64,000 nucleotides of DNA from Leishmania infantum JPCM5. Lineage: Eukaryota > Euglenozoa > Kinetoplastea > Trypanosomatida > Trypanosomatidae. Positions 41,248 through 51,900 of this stretch are shown here, piece by piece. Under the pieces are notes generated by a model. It worked only from the letters and a program-made list of their open reading frames with translations, did no database searches and was not told the DNA's origin. The stretch lies in NCBI RefSeq assembly GCF_000002875.2, contig NC_009397.2, forward strand, positions 374,501-438,500, written 5' to 3'. Each line of letters opens with the position of its first letter. Positions within the stretch are counted from its first letter, which is position 1. The translations under genes were made by a program, and so were the position numbers.

Positions 41248-43689
41248 TCAGCGACCGCCACCACCAATGCCGCAGTGCCGCCACATCCATCGCTGTCGAT
41301 AGACTGGGAAGAGGCTAAAGTGCGTCCGCAGCGCTACCGACGGAGCGGCGCGATCGATGTTGCTCATGCTGTCGCGACTGGTCGCGTCCGTCACTCCGGC
41401 CGACATGCATCGTGAGCGCAGCTCCACCAACGACTCGGCGAAAAGTTGTTCCAGCTCTACTGTAGACACAACGAGGGATCGTAGAGCCGTCTCCAAACCG
41501 TCTGACGACCATCTCGACGGGTGCGTCGAGCGGTGCCGTCGTCGTCGTCGCGATGGGAACGACTTCGACGCCGCTGCTCCCGCTGCTGTCGAACGCCTGG
41601 CCGCCACGGCCGCAGTGACCGCTCGTATCGAAGCTGCGTCGGGGTGGTTTGGTACGATCAGGTGCACATGCTCGTGAGTGTGCACGTTCCAGAGCGAGAA
41701 GAAGAAGGCGTCAGGGATGAAGAGCGACTGCTGCGGCGGCGGCGGTGGCGGCGAGGACCATGTCGGAGGCGAGGCTGCGTTTCCAGGCCTCCGCCGTTGC
41801 ATGACCTGCCGCGACCTGTAGCAGCACAAAAGAGGCAGTGCGACGGCATCCGATGATGCTGCAGCGATAGCGGGCGTCCTCCCTGTCGCCGTGCTGCTGC
41901 CCCGCCAGCTGCCCAGCCCTACATCATTCGTCCGTTTGTAGTAAAGCGGCCCTACATTGACAGCGACCTCGCGCTCACGCTGGCGATGAAAGGCTGCACC
42001 GCTGCAGTGCGGCCACCACCACCGCCACCATTCCCGGCAGCATCGAAGCGTTCGTGCCACGCATCCCCGAGCACCATCTCCTTGGAGTCTCAAGTGCGAG
42101 CCAGCCCCGCTTCCGACGCCCGGTGCGGCGAGCAGGCGGGCGATGAGCTCACTGTCCCGCGGTAAGCCTCGGTGTAAGCCGCTGCGACTGCTCCTCTTCG
42201 CTGCCTGACCACAGGTAGAGCAGCAGCGAGCTGGTGAAACAAAAAGTGATGACGCCGACTTCGGCGGACGTCCACGGCGTCCCTTACAACCAGCGCCGTG
42301 GCGCGGAGGTACAGACATTGGACCCGCCTGCGTGGAGCTTGCGGCTTCTGAAAGGGACGCAGTCCCTGCACCCACAGCTCCAGTCGAGCTTTCCTTTCTC
42401 ACGCGCTGCTGCTGAATCGCCACGGCGTGCGGCACATCGGCAAGCGGCAGCTGTCGCACGTACGCCCTCGTCGCCGCTTCCAGCCAGCGCCACACGCCTC
42501 GGTTGATCTGGCGGTGTTGCAGCAGCACATTCGACAGCAGAGCCGCCTCGATGGCCGCCTGTGGGCTCGCGGCGACGGATGCATGCGGGGCGAGATGACC
42601 GCGATCGTGTCCGCGTGCCTTTAGCTCTGCCGGTACCCGTCGCGCTGTCTTGTCCAGTGAGCGGTCCGTGAAGAAGGTGATGCAGCGGTTCTGTCGCCGT
42701 GCACGGTCGACCGTTTCGCGGGTGAGATAGTACCCGCACCACACAGAAAGGCGGGCGACGGGGTCGTATAATAGGGTAAACCCCTGGCGCGGCAGACACA
42801 GAAGCGGCGACGCAGCCACCCGAGTCGCAGAACGCGGGTTTTCGGTATTCTGGCAAGTAGCGGAGACGAAAACGTCTACCAAGTGCTGCGGCAGCGGTTG
42901 CCACTGATGCAAGGGTGCTCGTGTGAGGCGTGCGATGGAGAAGAGTGCCGAGGCGGCAAGGGAGGCGGTAGAGCCCCTGGACGCTGCTGCGGCAGCGGCG
43001 GAGCGCTTTGCGAGAGGGCGCGTGCCTTTGTTTATCATACGCGTGCCCCACTGAACTTCTTTGGCCGTGTCGCGATCGGCGCTGCTCTGCCGTGAGTGGC
43101 GCGCAGGGGAGTAGAGCTTCAGCAGCGTGGGCCGTGAGATGCGCTGTGGGAGCCAGCGGTGGCCTGTGCAGGCAGCCAACCACTCCGCGGCATGTCCGTA
43201 GTCGAGCCGCCGCGTCTCGCACACGGATCGATGCGCTGAGCTGCACCAGAGCCTCCGCCACCACCATGACCCCGGCCATGCGGCTGCTGCGGGAGAGGGC
43301 AGCAGCTGCAGCGGATTGCGGTACTTGGCCTCGCGCTGAGTGTACAAGCGAGCTGCGCGGCGGCTCAGCCACAGGCTCAGGTGCGCGCCGACGATCACAC
43401 CGCAGGTGCCCGCAACTGCTGCGGTGGCACATGTCAGCCACAGCTTAAGCGGCTGCGACGGCGCGGGGGACGACAGCGATGATGCTGGCGTCGGCTGTGC
43501 ACGAGCGCCGCGCAGCGCCCCAGCTGCGAAGTACGCGTGGTCATGCAACAGGCGCCGCGCCGCCTGCGCGCAACACGGCGGAAAGAGCGAAAACAGTGAA
43601 GGCGACGAGACCTCTGGTGCTACGCAGTCGCGTGATGAGCTGAGTGTCGATGGTTGCAGAGCGGCCGGGCTAGCGGGTACGCTCTCCAT
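41248..43689 (-). CDS. EndoG-like DNA/RNA non-specific nuclease with membrane helix and AT-hook
   Basis: 813 residues from the ATG at 43689. A hydrophobic helix lies at about 81-107. The beta-beta-alpha-metal nuclease core begins near 303; its signature HDRGHLAP is at 361-368, with the general-base His at about 365. It is followed by LLSNVLLQHRQINRGVWRWLE (385-404), where EndoG enzymes have the metal-binding Asn and the FNRGxWxxLE element. After an insertion of about 155 residues come VNVGPLYY (577-584) and IPDAFFFSLW, the final strands of the fold. Such enzymes cut both DNA and RNA. The insertion contains KGRRGRPPK (469-477), a canonical AT-hook core. The open frame continues upstream to 43977, but passes through a pyrimidine tract with a likely splice site. 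It is larger than, and distinct from, the usual mitochondrial EndoG. Confidence 0.82.
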   Translation of the reverse strand: MESVPASPAALQPSTLSSSRDCVAPEVSSPSLFSLFPPCCAQAARRLLHDHAYFAAGALRGARAQPTPASSLSSPAPSQPLKLWLTCATAAVAGTCGVIVGAHLSLWLSRRAARLYTQREAKYRNPLQLLPSPAAAAWPGSWWWRRLWCSSAHRSVCETRRLDYGHAAEWLAACTGHRWLPQRISRPTLLKLYSPARHSRQSSADRDTAKEVQWGTRMINKGTRPLAKRSAAAAAASRGSTASLAASALFSIARLTRAPLHQWQPLPQHLVDVFVSATCQNTENPRSATRVAASPLLCLPRQGFTLLYDPVARLSVWCGYYLTRETVDRARRQNRCITFFTDRSLDKTARRVPAELKARGHDRGHLAPHASVAASPQAAIEAALLSNVLLQHRQINRGVWRWLEAATRAYVRQLPLADVPHAVAIQQQRVRKESSTGAVGAGTASLSEAASSTQAGPMSVPPRHGAGCKGRRGRPPKSASSLFVSPARCCSTCGQAAKRSSRSGLHRGLPRDSELIARLLAAPGVGSGAGSHLRLQGDGARGCVARTLRCCREWWRWWWPHCSGAAFHRQREREVAVNVGPLYYKRTNDVGLGSWRGSSTATGRTPAIAAASSDAVALPLLCCYRSRQVMQRRRPGNAASPPTWSSPPPPPPQQSLFIPDAFFFSLWNVHTHEHVHLIVPNHPDAASIRAVTAAVAARRSTAAGAAASKSFPSRRRRRHRSTHPSRWSSDGLETALRSLVVSTVELEQLFAESLVELRSRCMSAGVTDATSRDSMSNIDRAAPSVALRTHFSLFPVYRQRWMWRHCGIGGGGR

Positions 43690-44889
43690 CTGCGTGCTTC
43701 TTCGTAGATGTTTTTCGAGGCCACCCAACACCACCACCACCGCTCCGAAGACACGGAAACAGATCGACCTCGGAGAGAGAAGCACAGGGAGGAGAGAGCC
43801 GCACATGGGGAGCAGCAGAAAACAGAGAGCGAGAGGAGAGGCCAACGCAAGCAATGGCGACTCGTTGCGGCAGCATGTCCCGCAACCCATATATACGCAC
43901 TCGCGTGCAAGCGCTGGGTAGCTCAGGGAGATGCTAAAAGGGTCCTCAGAGTGATAGATGGAGTTGGACGACCGCAAGCGTCACCGGTAGACCCTACCGT
44001 CTTGTGAGGAGGGCACCTCGCTGCAGTGTTTATACATGCGTATGTATACACCTGTTGGGCTTTGCGCGGGCTATATGGCAGATGAGGTCTCGAGTTCACT
44101 TCAGCAGCGGGAGTAGCAACATCTATATCCAGTAGCACACAAGTTGCGTTGGCGAGAGAGAGAGGCAGACACAGCATACGGTGGAAGGGCAGAATGAGGA
44201 GATATGCGTGGAGCGGAGGGATGGGTGGGCGCGCGGTGGTGGTGGTGAGCAAAGAGAAGCCAAGGCACCCCTACGTGAGAGAGACACAGACATAAACACA
44301 GACACACACGCACACCCTCTCCCACGCGAGGCGGCATGTGCGCGAGCAAGCGAAGGAACACGGAAAAGGCGTCCACAGACAGAGACGCAGCACAGCGACC
44401 CCACTCCACTCACTCGACCACTTCCCTGCAGTCAAAGGAAAAGATGCGCACACGCACACACCTGTCCGAAAACCTCTCTCAACGCTCTACCGCCCCCTCT
44501 TCCCCCCCTTCCTCCTCGTCGTGCACGTCGGCGGCTCGGTTGGCCTTCCCCCTCCCTCTCCTCTTTTCCACACCACGGCCATCCCCCCATCCTCTCGATG
44601 GCCTCGAGAGCAACCATGCGTGAGAATAAACGAAGGGGTGGGGGTGGAGAGGGAGGAGGGGGTGCAGGAACGAAGCTACGGCGGGAAAAATTGTGGAGAC
44701 GCGTGGGGAGTCCACCTTCCTCGTCCTTCAAGAGCACGCCCGCACGCAAAATAGATAAGGACCATGAACCAACGGGCGGGTTGCTTCTCAGACACTTGCC
44801 AACAGCACAGGGAAGACGATGCTGTGTGTGAGAGAGAGACACGGCGGCATCTCCTGTAGCGCAGACGCGCTGGCCATCGAAGCATCCAC
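43690..44889. other. Spacer upstream of the EndoG-like nuclease
   Basis: No gene. Pyrimidine-rich on the minus strand around 43755-43860 (candidate splice region of the nuclease). The upper part adjoins the decayed gene at 44890-45430. Confidence 0.5.
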
Positions 44890-45430
44890 CTACGCAAAGG
44901 CGTGTACCGCCTCAGCACACTCACGGCCGCACCATGTAGCGCACCCGTGCACGGTGTTGTTGATCGGCTTGATGGAGCCCCAAAGCGCATGCGGCTCCCT
45001 GTGTTTTTCCATCGGTTTGGCAGGTCCATATTGCCCATGCAGTACATCCGCAGCTGGTGCAAGCATACCTCCGGCTCCGTGTACTTGTCTGGCGACGGTT
45101 CTATGTCGAGCTCGCGGGAGGCTGTCGCCGCTCTCCTTCGAGCTGGATACGCCGTCGCTGAACGACTCTGCGTAACTGGAGCGTGGGCGGTGCTGCTTGC
45201 ACTGCAGACGCGCCATCCTCGCGGAGACCTTGGCTTTCTTGTCCGACGGCACTCGGTAGGAAATGCGCATCACGCGCAGCATGCCGTCCCCCCGCTTGGC
45301 AAGCACATCGCACCCGTGGCAGTGGTGATTGCAGCCGTTTCATCACACACGGAAAGGCGATGCACACTACCACGAGGAGCATTATGAGCACTGAGAATGA
45401 TGAGGGCAAGCCAGTTCTTGTGTCCTCAAT
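44890..45430 (-). pseudogene. Frameshifted remnant of a single-pass membrane protein gene
   Basis: No single frame spans this stretch, but protein-like segments follow one another in different frames on the minus strand. First is a hydrophobic helix (SVLIMLLVVVCIAFPCV, about 45391-45340), preceded in another frame by GHKNWLALIILS. Then, in a second frame, comes GMLRVMRISYRVPSDKKAKV and a Ser-rich tail (about 45283-45115). Then, in a third, DIEPSPDKYTEPEVCLHQL (about 45106-45050) and onward. Each looks like part of a membrane anchor plus cytoplasmic tail, resembling its neighbours in layout. The simplest reading is a gene broken by at least two frameshifts and a stop; sequencing error is an alternative. 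No product can be assigned. Confidence 0.4.
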
Positions 45431-46520
45431 ACGAGGGGGACGGCGGCGTGTAGGAGAGGGCGTTCTGGCACGCCGCCGATATCCTGCACAGACTGTCCAA
45501 CTTCATGGCGGGCACCATACCGGGTCAGACACGCTTTTAAGAGGGGTTCGGAATGAGGCCCGCATGTTGTCGCTGTTCATTTCTTTGCGTGTTTGGTGGG
45601 GAGGAGGGGGTGAGGGCGCTGCTTGCCTCTTGCGTGCTCAGCGCGAGTTCTCGCGCATGTCGATGCGGATGCGGCTGTGGATTTTTAGGCGAGGATGGGG
45701 GATGGGGGGGGGGGCGGAAACGACATGTATGCGCGCCCCGAAAAGGGAGGAAAGCACGCTTTGGCAGTGGTGACGCTGAGAGACGGGGGAGACGGGGGTG
45801 GAAAGGCAAGAACGAGGTCATGAGCGCTGCGAGGGAGTACGAAGGCACAGCGAAAGAAGCAGCGAAACAACGTCTGTCACGTGTTCCGTTATGAGCATTC
45901 CCGTCTTGCTCGTTCTGCGCGTCTCTACGTGTGTTTGTGTGTGCTTCGCTAGGAGACATGCCCGCCTCCCTCCGCAGGAGAAGATGGTGCAGGTGCGCCC
46001 CCCCCTCTCCTTCGCGTGCCGTTGTTGCTGCCGCTTCGATTTCGTTACTCTTGTGATGTTACGGAGCACCACTTCAAGACTGGCCCCTCAAACGCCAATC
46101 GCGCTGTCGACGGAAAAGAAAAGGCCGACCGCACTTGTGCCGCTCTGTAGCTGTAGGCCTCTGTGTACGATGATGCGTAGAGCAAGAGATGCGCAAGCAC
46201 TACCACGCACGCGTCGCTTCTCTGTCTCGTAACTTCCCCAGATGCTCCTCATGCCCCTCAGGCCAACCTCCTGCTCATACAGGCACACGCGCGCATAAGA
46301 AAGGTGATGATCCGATGCATTGTGTAGCCACCGCGCACCGGTATTGACATGACGCGGTGGCTACACGCGCTACCTTGTGTGCAGACAGGGAGCACACACA
46401 CACACATATATATATATACAAGACAAGAAATCCAACAAGGCGGCATTGCAAGGGGGAGGGGGGAGGGCAGCCTCATGCGCATGGCACGTCGAGAACGACA
46501 CACCACCTCCGAAGAGTTCT
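45431..46520. other. Spacer between GPN GTPase and the decayed gene
   Basis: No gene. Contains a G run near 45693-45715, a TG run near 45932-45945, a CA/TA microsatellite at 46393-46420 and a perfect hairpin at 46322-46366. Confidence 0.55.
46322..46366 (-). repeat. 14-bp perfect stem-loop downstream of the GPN GTPase
   Basis: Arms GTGTAGCCACCGCG (46322-46335) and its exact complement (46353-46366) flank a 17-bp loop. The arms are non-repetitive and GC-rich, so pairing is unlikely to be chance. It lies 155 bp beyond the GPN GTPase stop codon and would be in its 3' untranslated region. Confidence 0.85.
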
Positions 46521-47504
46521 TCAGTGTGCACTACGCGCTGCCTTTGCCTCCAGTGCTTGTTGCTTGCCCCGCTCAATGGAGGCTGCGAGCTCGCTCATGC
46601 CCGCACCCGATGCCGCCGATACTGCCGCGTACGGCAAGTCTTCGTAGAACTCATGCAGAAACAGAGACATAGACTGCGCCAGTGTCCCCGCATAGCTGTT
46701 CCCCTGGTTGGCGAGCAGCACGTCCTGGGAGCCGAGCGCGGCCACCCCGATGCGCGTGCCCTCGCCCCTCCAGTCGGCGTCCTCGCCATCGCCGGGCTCT
46801 CCGGAGACGGCGCGTCTGCTCTGATTGCTGCGACGGGGGTTGGTCACGGCCTCGTCGAGCGCGTCGTTGTCCCGCATCCACGCAATCACCGAGTCTGCAG
46901 AGACCACGTCGGTCTTGTTGAACACCACGACGAGGGGCACCTGCTGCTTGAGCATGATGCCGCTCGAGTACAACATGGTCGACACGAAGGTTTGCGGGCT
47001 GCTCACACAACGCACCGTGTCCGCGACAAAGAGGAGCACCGTGGGGAGCACAGCGCCAAAGGAATCCGCGATGAGATGCCCTGAGGCGGACCATGTGAAC
47101 ACCTCAATCTGGCCAGGTGTGTCCACGATGATCCAGTCCAGCGTCTCCTTCTTCTTCTCCAGCAGCGACACGACCTGGTGAATCTTTGTGGCGAAGAGGT
47201 TCAGCGACGTCATGATGGCGCCGTTCGGGCCCAGCCGGTAGTTCTTCATGACCTCCCCATACTGCACGCTGTCACGGATGTCGATGTTCACGTTATACGG
47301 GGTGTGGGTCACGGCGGGGTCGAGATTGATGAAGTACGAGCGGATGCCGCTCGTGTGGGCGTAGTGCTGCATGCGATGCACCAGCGTTGTTTTGCCAGTA
47401 CCGGCCATGCCTACCACAAGGATCACCACCGGCGTTGTCGCGTCGGCAGAGGTCGTGACGGCTGGCGAGGCTGAGGCCGCGGCAGACGAAGATGTGTCGA
47501 CCAT
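46521..47504 (-). CDS. GPN-loop GTPase, GPN1/XAB1-like
   Basis: 327 residues from the ATG at 47504. Seen: P-loop GMAGTGKTT (residues 32-40), INLDPAV after it, the family's defining Gly-Pro-Asn insertion in LGPNGAIMTS (91-100), DTPGQIEVF as the G3 motif and VVFNKTDVV as G4. The family acts in the cytoplasm and nucleus in assembly and nuclear import of RNA polymerase II and possibly other polymerases. GPN1 carries a C-terminal extension after the G domain; the tail here (from about residue 215) is short, acidic and Ala-rich, so GPN1 is favoured over GPN2/3 but not certain. Upstream frame to 47660 crosses a TG/CA repeat and is not coding. Confidence 0.93.
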   Translation of the reverse strand: MVDTSSSAAASASPAVTTSADATTPVVILVVGMAGTGKTTLVHRMQHYAHTSGIRSYFINLDPAVTHTPYNVNIDIRDSVQYGEVMKNYRLGPNGAIMTSLNLFATKIHQVVSLLEKKKETLDWIIVDTPGQIEVFTWSASGHLIADSFGAVLPTVLLFVADTVRCVSSPQTFVSTMLYSSGIMLKQQVPLVVVFNKTDVVSADSVIAWMRDNDALDEAVTNPRRSNQSRRAVSGEPGDGEDADWRGEGTRIGVAALGSQDVLLANQGNSYAGTLAQSMSLFLHEFYEDLPYAAVSAASGAGMSELAASIERGKQQALEAKAARSAH

Positions 47505-48901
47505 GATGCAGGGAGATGATGGGCCGAGAACGCAGTATACACAGAGAAATGTGTGTGTGTGTGTGTGTCGAAGGGGACGGCGACTGAGGAGGCTGAAGGT
47601 TGCTGCACTGGTAAGTCGAAAGATCCGTGTGATACGCTGTATGTATGTACACGCACACACAGGAAAGCCATGCTCACAGAGAGAGGAGGAAGGGGGTGTG
47701 GGATGTGGGTGGCAGTCAAGATGGCCATGGAGAAAGTATGTGGCTAGACATCACATCATAGGTGTGCCCGAAAGCAACGAGAAATCGAGAACTTTGCATG
47801 TTTGTGCGAAGGAGTCGAGGGAGGAGACGGCCACGCGCGCGCATGTCATAACGGACGTGCCCCCCCCTCCTCCTCCTTTCCGGTGTAGCGCACGTTCCCC
47901 ACCCTTCAGTGCTCGTCCGTTAACGCACACAATTGCTGCGCCACCTTTGCTTCACGTCCCAAAACATGCCCGCCTCCTGCCTGAGAGGTTCAGCACGTGC
48001 ACCCGCACCACAGAGACGAAGACAAGGATCCCACGCGTCGCGGTTGTGTTGGGGCGTTGGCCTGATGCGTTCCTGTTTCCTTCTCTTGTAAAGTTAGTTA
48101 GACGCCGCTGCCATCCATGCGCTGTCATTGAGAGGGGGGCGAGAGGGGAGGGGGAAAGCACCGCGTGAGTGGCAACTCTGTGCAGAGTGTGGGGAGGAGG
48201 GGGGGGCAGAGAGGGGCGGGGGCGTGGCGGCGGCTTGGGTTGTAGCGAGAAAAAAAAGAGAAGGATGGAGGGAGGGAAACAAAGGAGACGAGTGGGGCGC
48301 TACGAGGAGAAGTCGTCAGAGTCGTCCTCCACGAGCGCACACCACTCCCTCTCCTCTCCAGAGTCTCCCTCTTACACACAGACCCTCTCTCAGGCATCAT
48401 TAAAGAGAGAGAGGGGGGGGGGATAGAAAAACGCAGAGGCTACGGCACACTCGTGGCGCGTGTAGATATACACACGTACACTCAGCCATTCATCAACCAA
48501 CAACACATCCAGGCACACATCCCCTCGGGTGCTGGTGCCAGGGCAGGAAGAGAGACGGGAGGGAGAGGGAAAGGGCCAAACACATAGCGAGATTGTCCAT
48601 CGAGACATCCACAGCGCCTCTGTTCCTGTGCGCGTGCTTGTATTGTGAGTGTGCATGAGCGCGCATGAGGGCTATTGGTGGAGGAAGGGAGTGGTGCCGG
48701 TCACTGCGTCACTGCCGCGTGCAGCCTCTTCCCTCTCCGCACAGACTTTGCATCACACCATGCTCCATCTTTTGCTTCCTACTCCTCCTTTCGATAGTGC
48801 GCCCGCTCTACTCCCTCGCCCCTCTGCATTCATCGCTGCATCACACTCTGATCATGTCTTCTACATGCTGAATCAATTACGTCAGGCGACATCACTGAAA
48901 A
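47505..48901. other. Spacer between the 1027-residue protein and GPN GTPase
   Basis: No gene. A TG run at 47551-47568 lies in the leader region of the GTPase. A G-rich stretch occurs near 48195-48230 and a G run near 48413-48422. The rest is unassigned. Confidence 0.55.
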
Positions 48902-51900
48902 TCACGTGGCCTGTGCCATGAGCGCGCAGAGGTGACCCATCGCCGCCGCATACTCGCGCTCGCTCATGCACGATGACCGGAGCAGCGTCGCACGCCACTG
49001 TGCCAGGCGACTCGCGACACACAGCAGGTCTCCCTTCATCGGCAGCTGAACGTGGAGAAGCAAAGCCGATACGGTGGCCGCCAACCGCGCCGCCGTCGCA
49101 AACAAGGTTAGTTTTGCCATCTTGCATTCACCGTCGTGCCGAAGACGGGGCGAAAGGTGCATGTAGGCGGCGCTGCTGGCCCGCACACCGTTGCCCTCCT
49201 CGTCCTCCTCAGCATTTCGAGTGTCGTCCTGTGGCTGCCAGAGCATGGGCAATTCGTTGCAGAGACGGCATACAGCGTAGAGGAGCTGGTAGTGTAGCTG
49301 GCACGTCCGTGACCGCAGCTGCGAATTGTCCAGTGCACTGATGCACACTCGTGACGCGGACGGCGAGCCAGGAGGCCCACCGCGCGGCGTTGACAAAGAC
49401 GAAGATGACGGATGCGGGTGCAGCTGGTGCTGGCGATCCTCACCGGCAACAACCGCAGCAGTGGCAGTGGAGAGACTACCCGGCGACGCTGGCGAGCCTT
49501 CATCTTCATGCCGTGTCGTCGTTTTCGCATCATCGTTCGCAGTCCCGCCCGTCAACGCGGTGCCGCAACAGCCGTCAACTTGCACCAGCGTCCGAAGCTG
49601 CTGGAGAACTCGGGGTGGGCTCACGTAGAGAGACGTGAGAAGGCGGAGGAGCGCCAGGCAGGTGTGCTGTGCCTTAGCGAATGCAGCGACAGCGACTTCT
49701 GCCTGCAGATCGGGGCAAGAGGTAGTTTGTGACGCGCTTCGAGGCTGACCAATGACAGCAGTGCTGTGTAGCAGCTCACTGACGGCGCGCACAAACGCGT
49801 CCACCAACGCATCCAGCAGCGTGCGCATGCCTTCTGTCACAACAGCCGCGAGGATGCCTTGCAGAACAAAGGCAGCCTCTGGCGGCTGCGGTTGAGGCGG
49901 CTGTAGTTCACCACCATGGCTGGTCTCAGTCCGCCGCCCAGTCGTCTCCTTTCGATTCATAGCCGCTGGCGTCGCCGAAGACACGCTCAAGGTGGCGGGA
50001 ATGGCGGTGTCACACGCTACAAGATCGGTCCAAGCCGGGTGGCCCATCCACCACTCCACATAACCGAGCGTCGCTGCTTCGCATGGCCACTGGGAGAGCA
50101 CTTCGCACCACTGCCGCATGAGACGGCGCAGCTGCTCGACAAGTTCATCGAATACGCCGGAGGCAGCCGCTGCTGCAGGCGGAGATGGGAAAAATGAAAA
50201 GGAGGCGCGACAGTCACGAACACCCACGCCCTGAAAAAAATTGGAGGAGCCGTGCGTCCTCGGTCTGTCCAACAACACCTCCGCCAGGTCCGCCTCAAAT
50301 CGTTCTAGTCCATCGAAGATAAGCAGCAGCGCGGACCGTAGCGTGCACGGCTGCGCTGAAGCGGAGGCCACCGACGCGGTAGCGGTAGCCGCATGCGCAA
50401 CAGGAAAAAATGAATCTAGGCCCTGGGCGGAGGTAGCCGCAGAGCTAGCAGCCGCGGTGACGGTGTCCGCGTCGCGCTCGAGATGAGCAGCCATAGCGCG
50501 CGAGAGGGCGTGCGACAGCCACGGCCGCAACCACGCAGGCGGTCGCGTGGGAGGCACAGTGGCAGTTGCCAGAGGCGGACCAATGGCACCGGCTGTCAAT
50601 GCAGCTATCCCAGACGGTGCAGGGCCAAAGGCAGCGAGGAGTGCGTTGAACGGCGGCGATGCAGCCGGTGGCCGGGTAGCGCTGATACCACTTGCTGGCG
50701 CCGCCGCGGAAACGAGAGCCGTCGCCGGCGACTGTGGAGACGCCAACGCCACCGATGACGAAGATGACGCGGACGGCGATGCTAGACGCCGCATCGGCAC
50801 CGCCGCGCCACCGCCACCGTCATGGCTGCTTGTGTAGCTGAGGCGCTGGTCCAGCTGCGCAGCCGCAGAGCTCCCCATGCGCTCGGGCCGGCGCCGTCGC
50901 TTTGACCCGGGCACTAATCGGACGCTCCCGACATCTGATGGCGGCCTTTCTTCAGCGCCCAGTCCGGACGGATGGCGGGAGATGCGGTACCCGCGGGCCA
51001 CCTGTACCGTCAGCAACGACGAGGGCACCGGCACCTGGGTCCGTCCTGCCTCACCCGAGCGGCTACCCGTTGACCAGGGCAGCACCGTCTCGGACTCCTC
51101 GCAGATACCACAACTTGCATGCAACTCCGCCGCGCGATGAGCACGCTCCTCCAGCGCATCCATGCCGCTTGGGGAGCGACTCGCTTCCGGTGGCAGCCGC
51201 AGCTGCCTGTGCGTGGGGCCCTCGGCGGAGATACGAGGGGGAGCCGGGCCTGTGAATGTGTCGCCATGGCCACGGTGGTTGCGTGCGGCCGACAGCGCCG
51301 CCGACGACGTGAAGCTGTTGTGCGCGTAGAAGGCTGAAGGCACGCGGTAAAGGTGCTGCACAGGCACGGCGGTAGACGAGACAGCGTGCGAGGAAGGGCT
51401 CCCTGGAGAAACCGGTTGCTGGCGTTGCTGTGGAAGCTTGTCGAGGATGCGGCTTGAGCTTTCCATCTTCGCCGAGCGAGGCGAGGATGCTAGCGACGTG
51501 GAGGAGGTTGGAAGTGCCTGCGGAGCGGCCACCGTCACCGGGTACTGGCGCGCCTTTGCCGCAGCTGTTCCTGTCGGCTTTACGAGACAGTCATGGTGAG
51601 GGCTGCCGCTGCTACGGCACCTTTCCTCGTCGCGCTCGCTGTTTTGAGCAGCTGTCAAGCATCTGTCGACCGCCTCGGCCATGGTGGTCGCCGCCGCAGA
51701 GCCGGCCCGCATGCCGATGCCACCAGAGCAAGTGTGGCTGTCGCGCGCGATGGACGTGCCGGCAACAGCAGATTCGCTCATTACCAAGTGCGAAGGAGGT
51801 GCTTGTCTGACTGAGCAGCCGCCCGCACCACCCGCGTCGCCACCAACACTATCAGTGGTCGAAGCGTCACAGTCGGTGAGGTGAACGTGTCTGCGCGTGC

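Noticed and set aside
42284..43441. 385-codon minus-strand frame
   Set aside because: Alternative frame inside the EndoG-like gene; the nuclease motifs are in the other frame.
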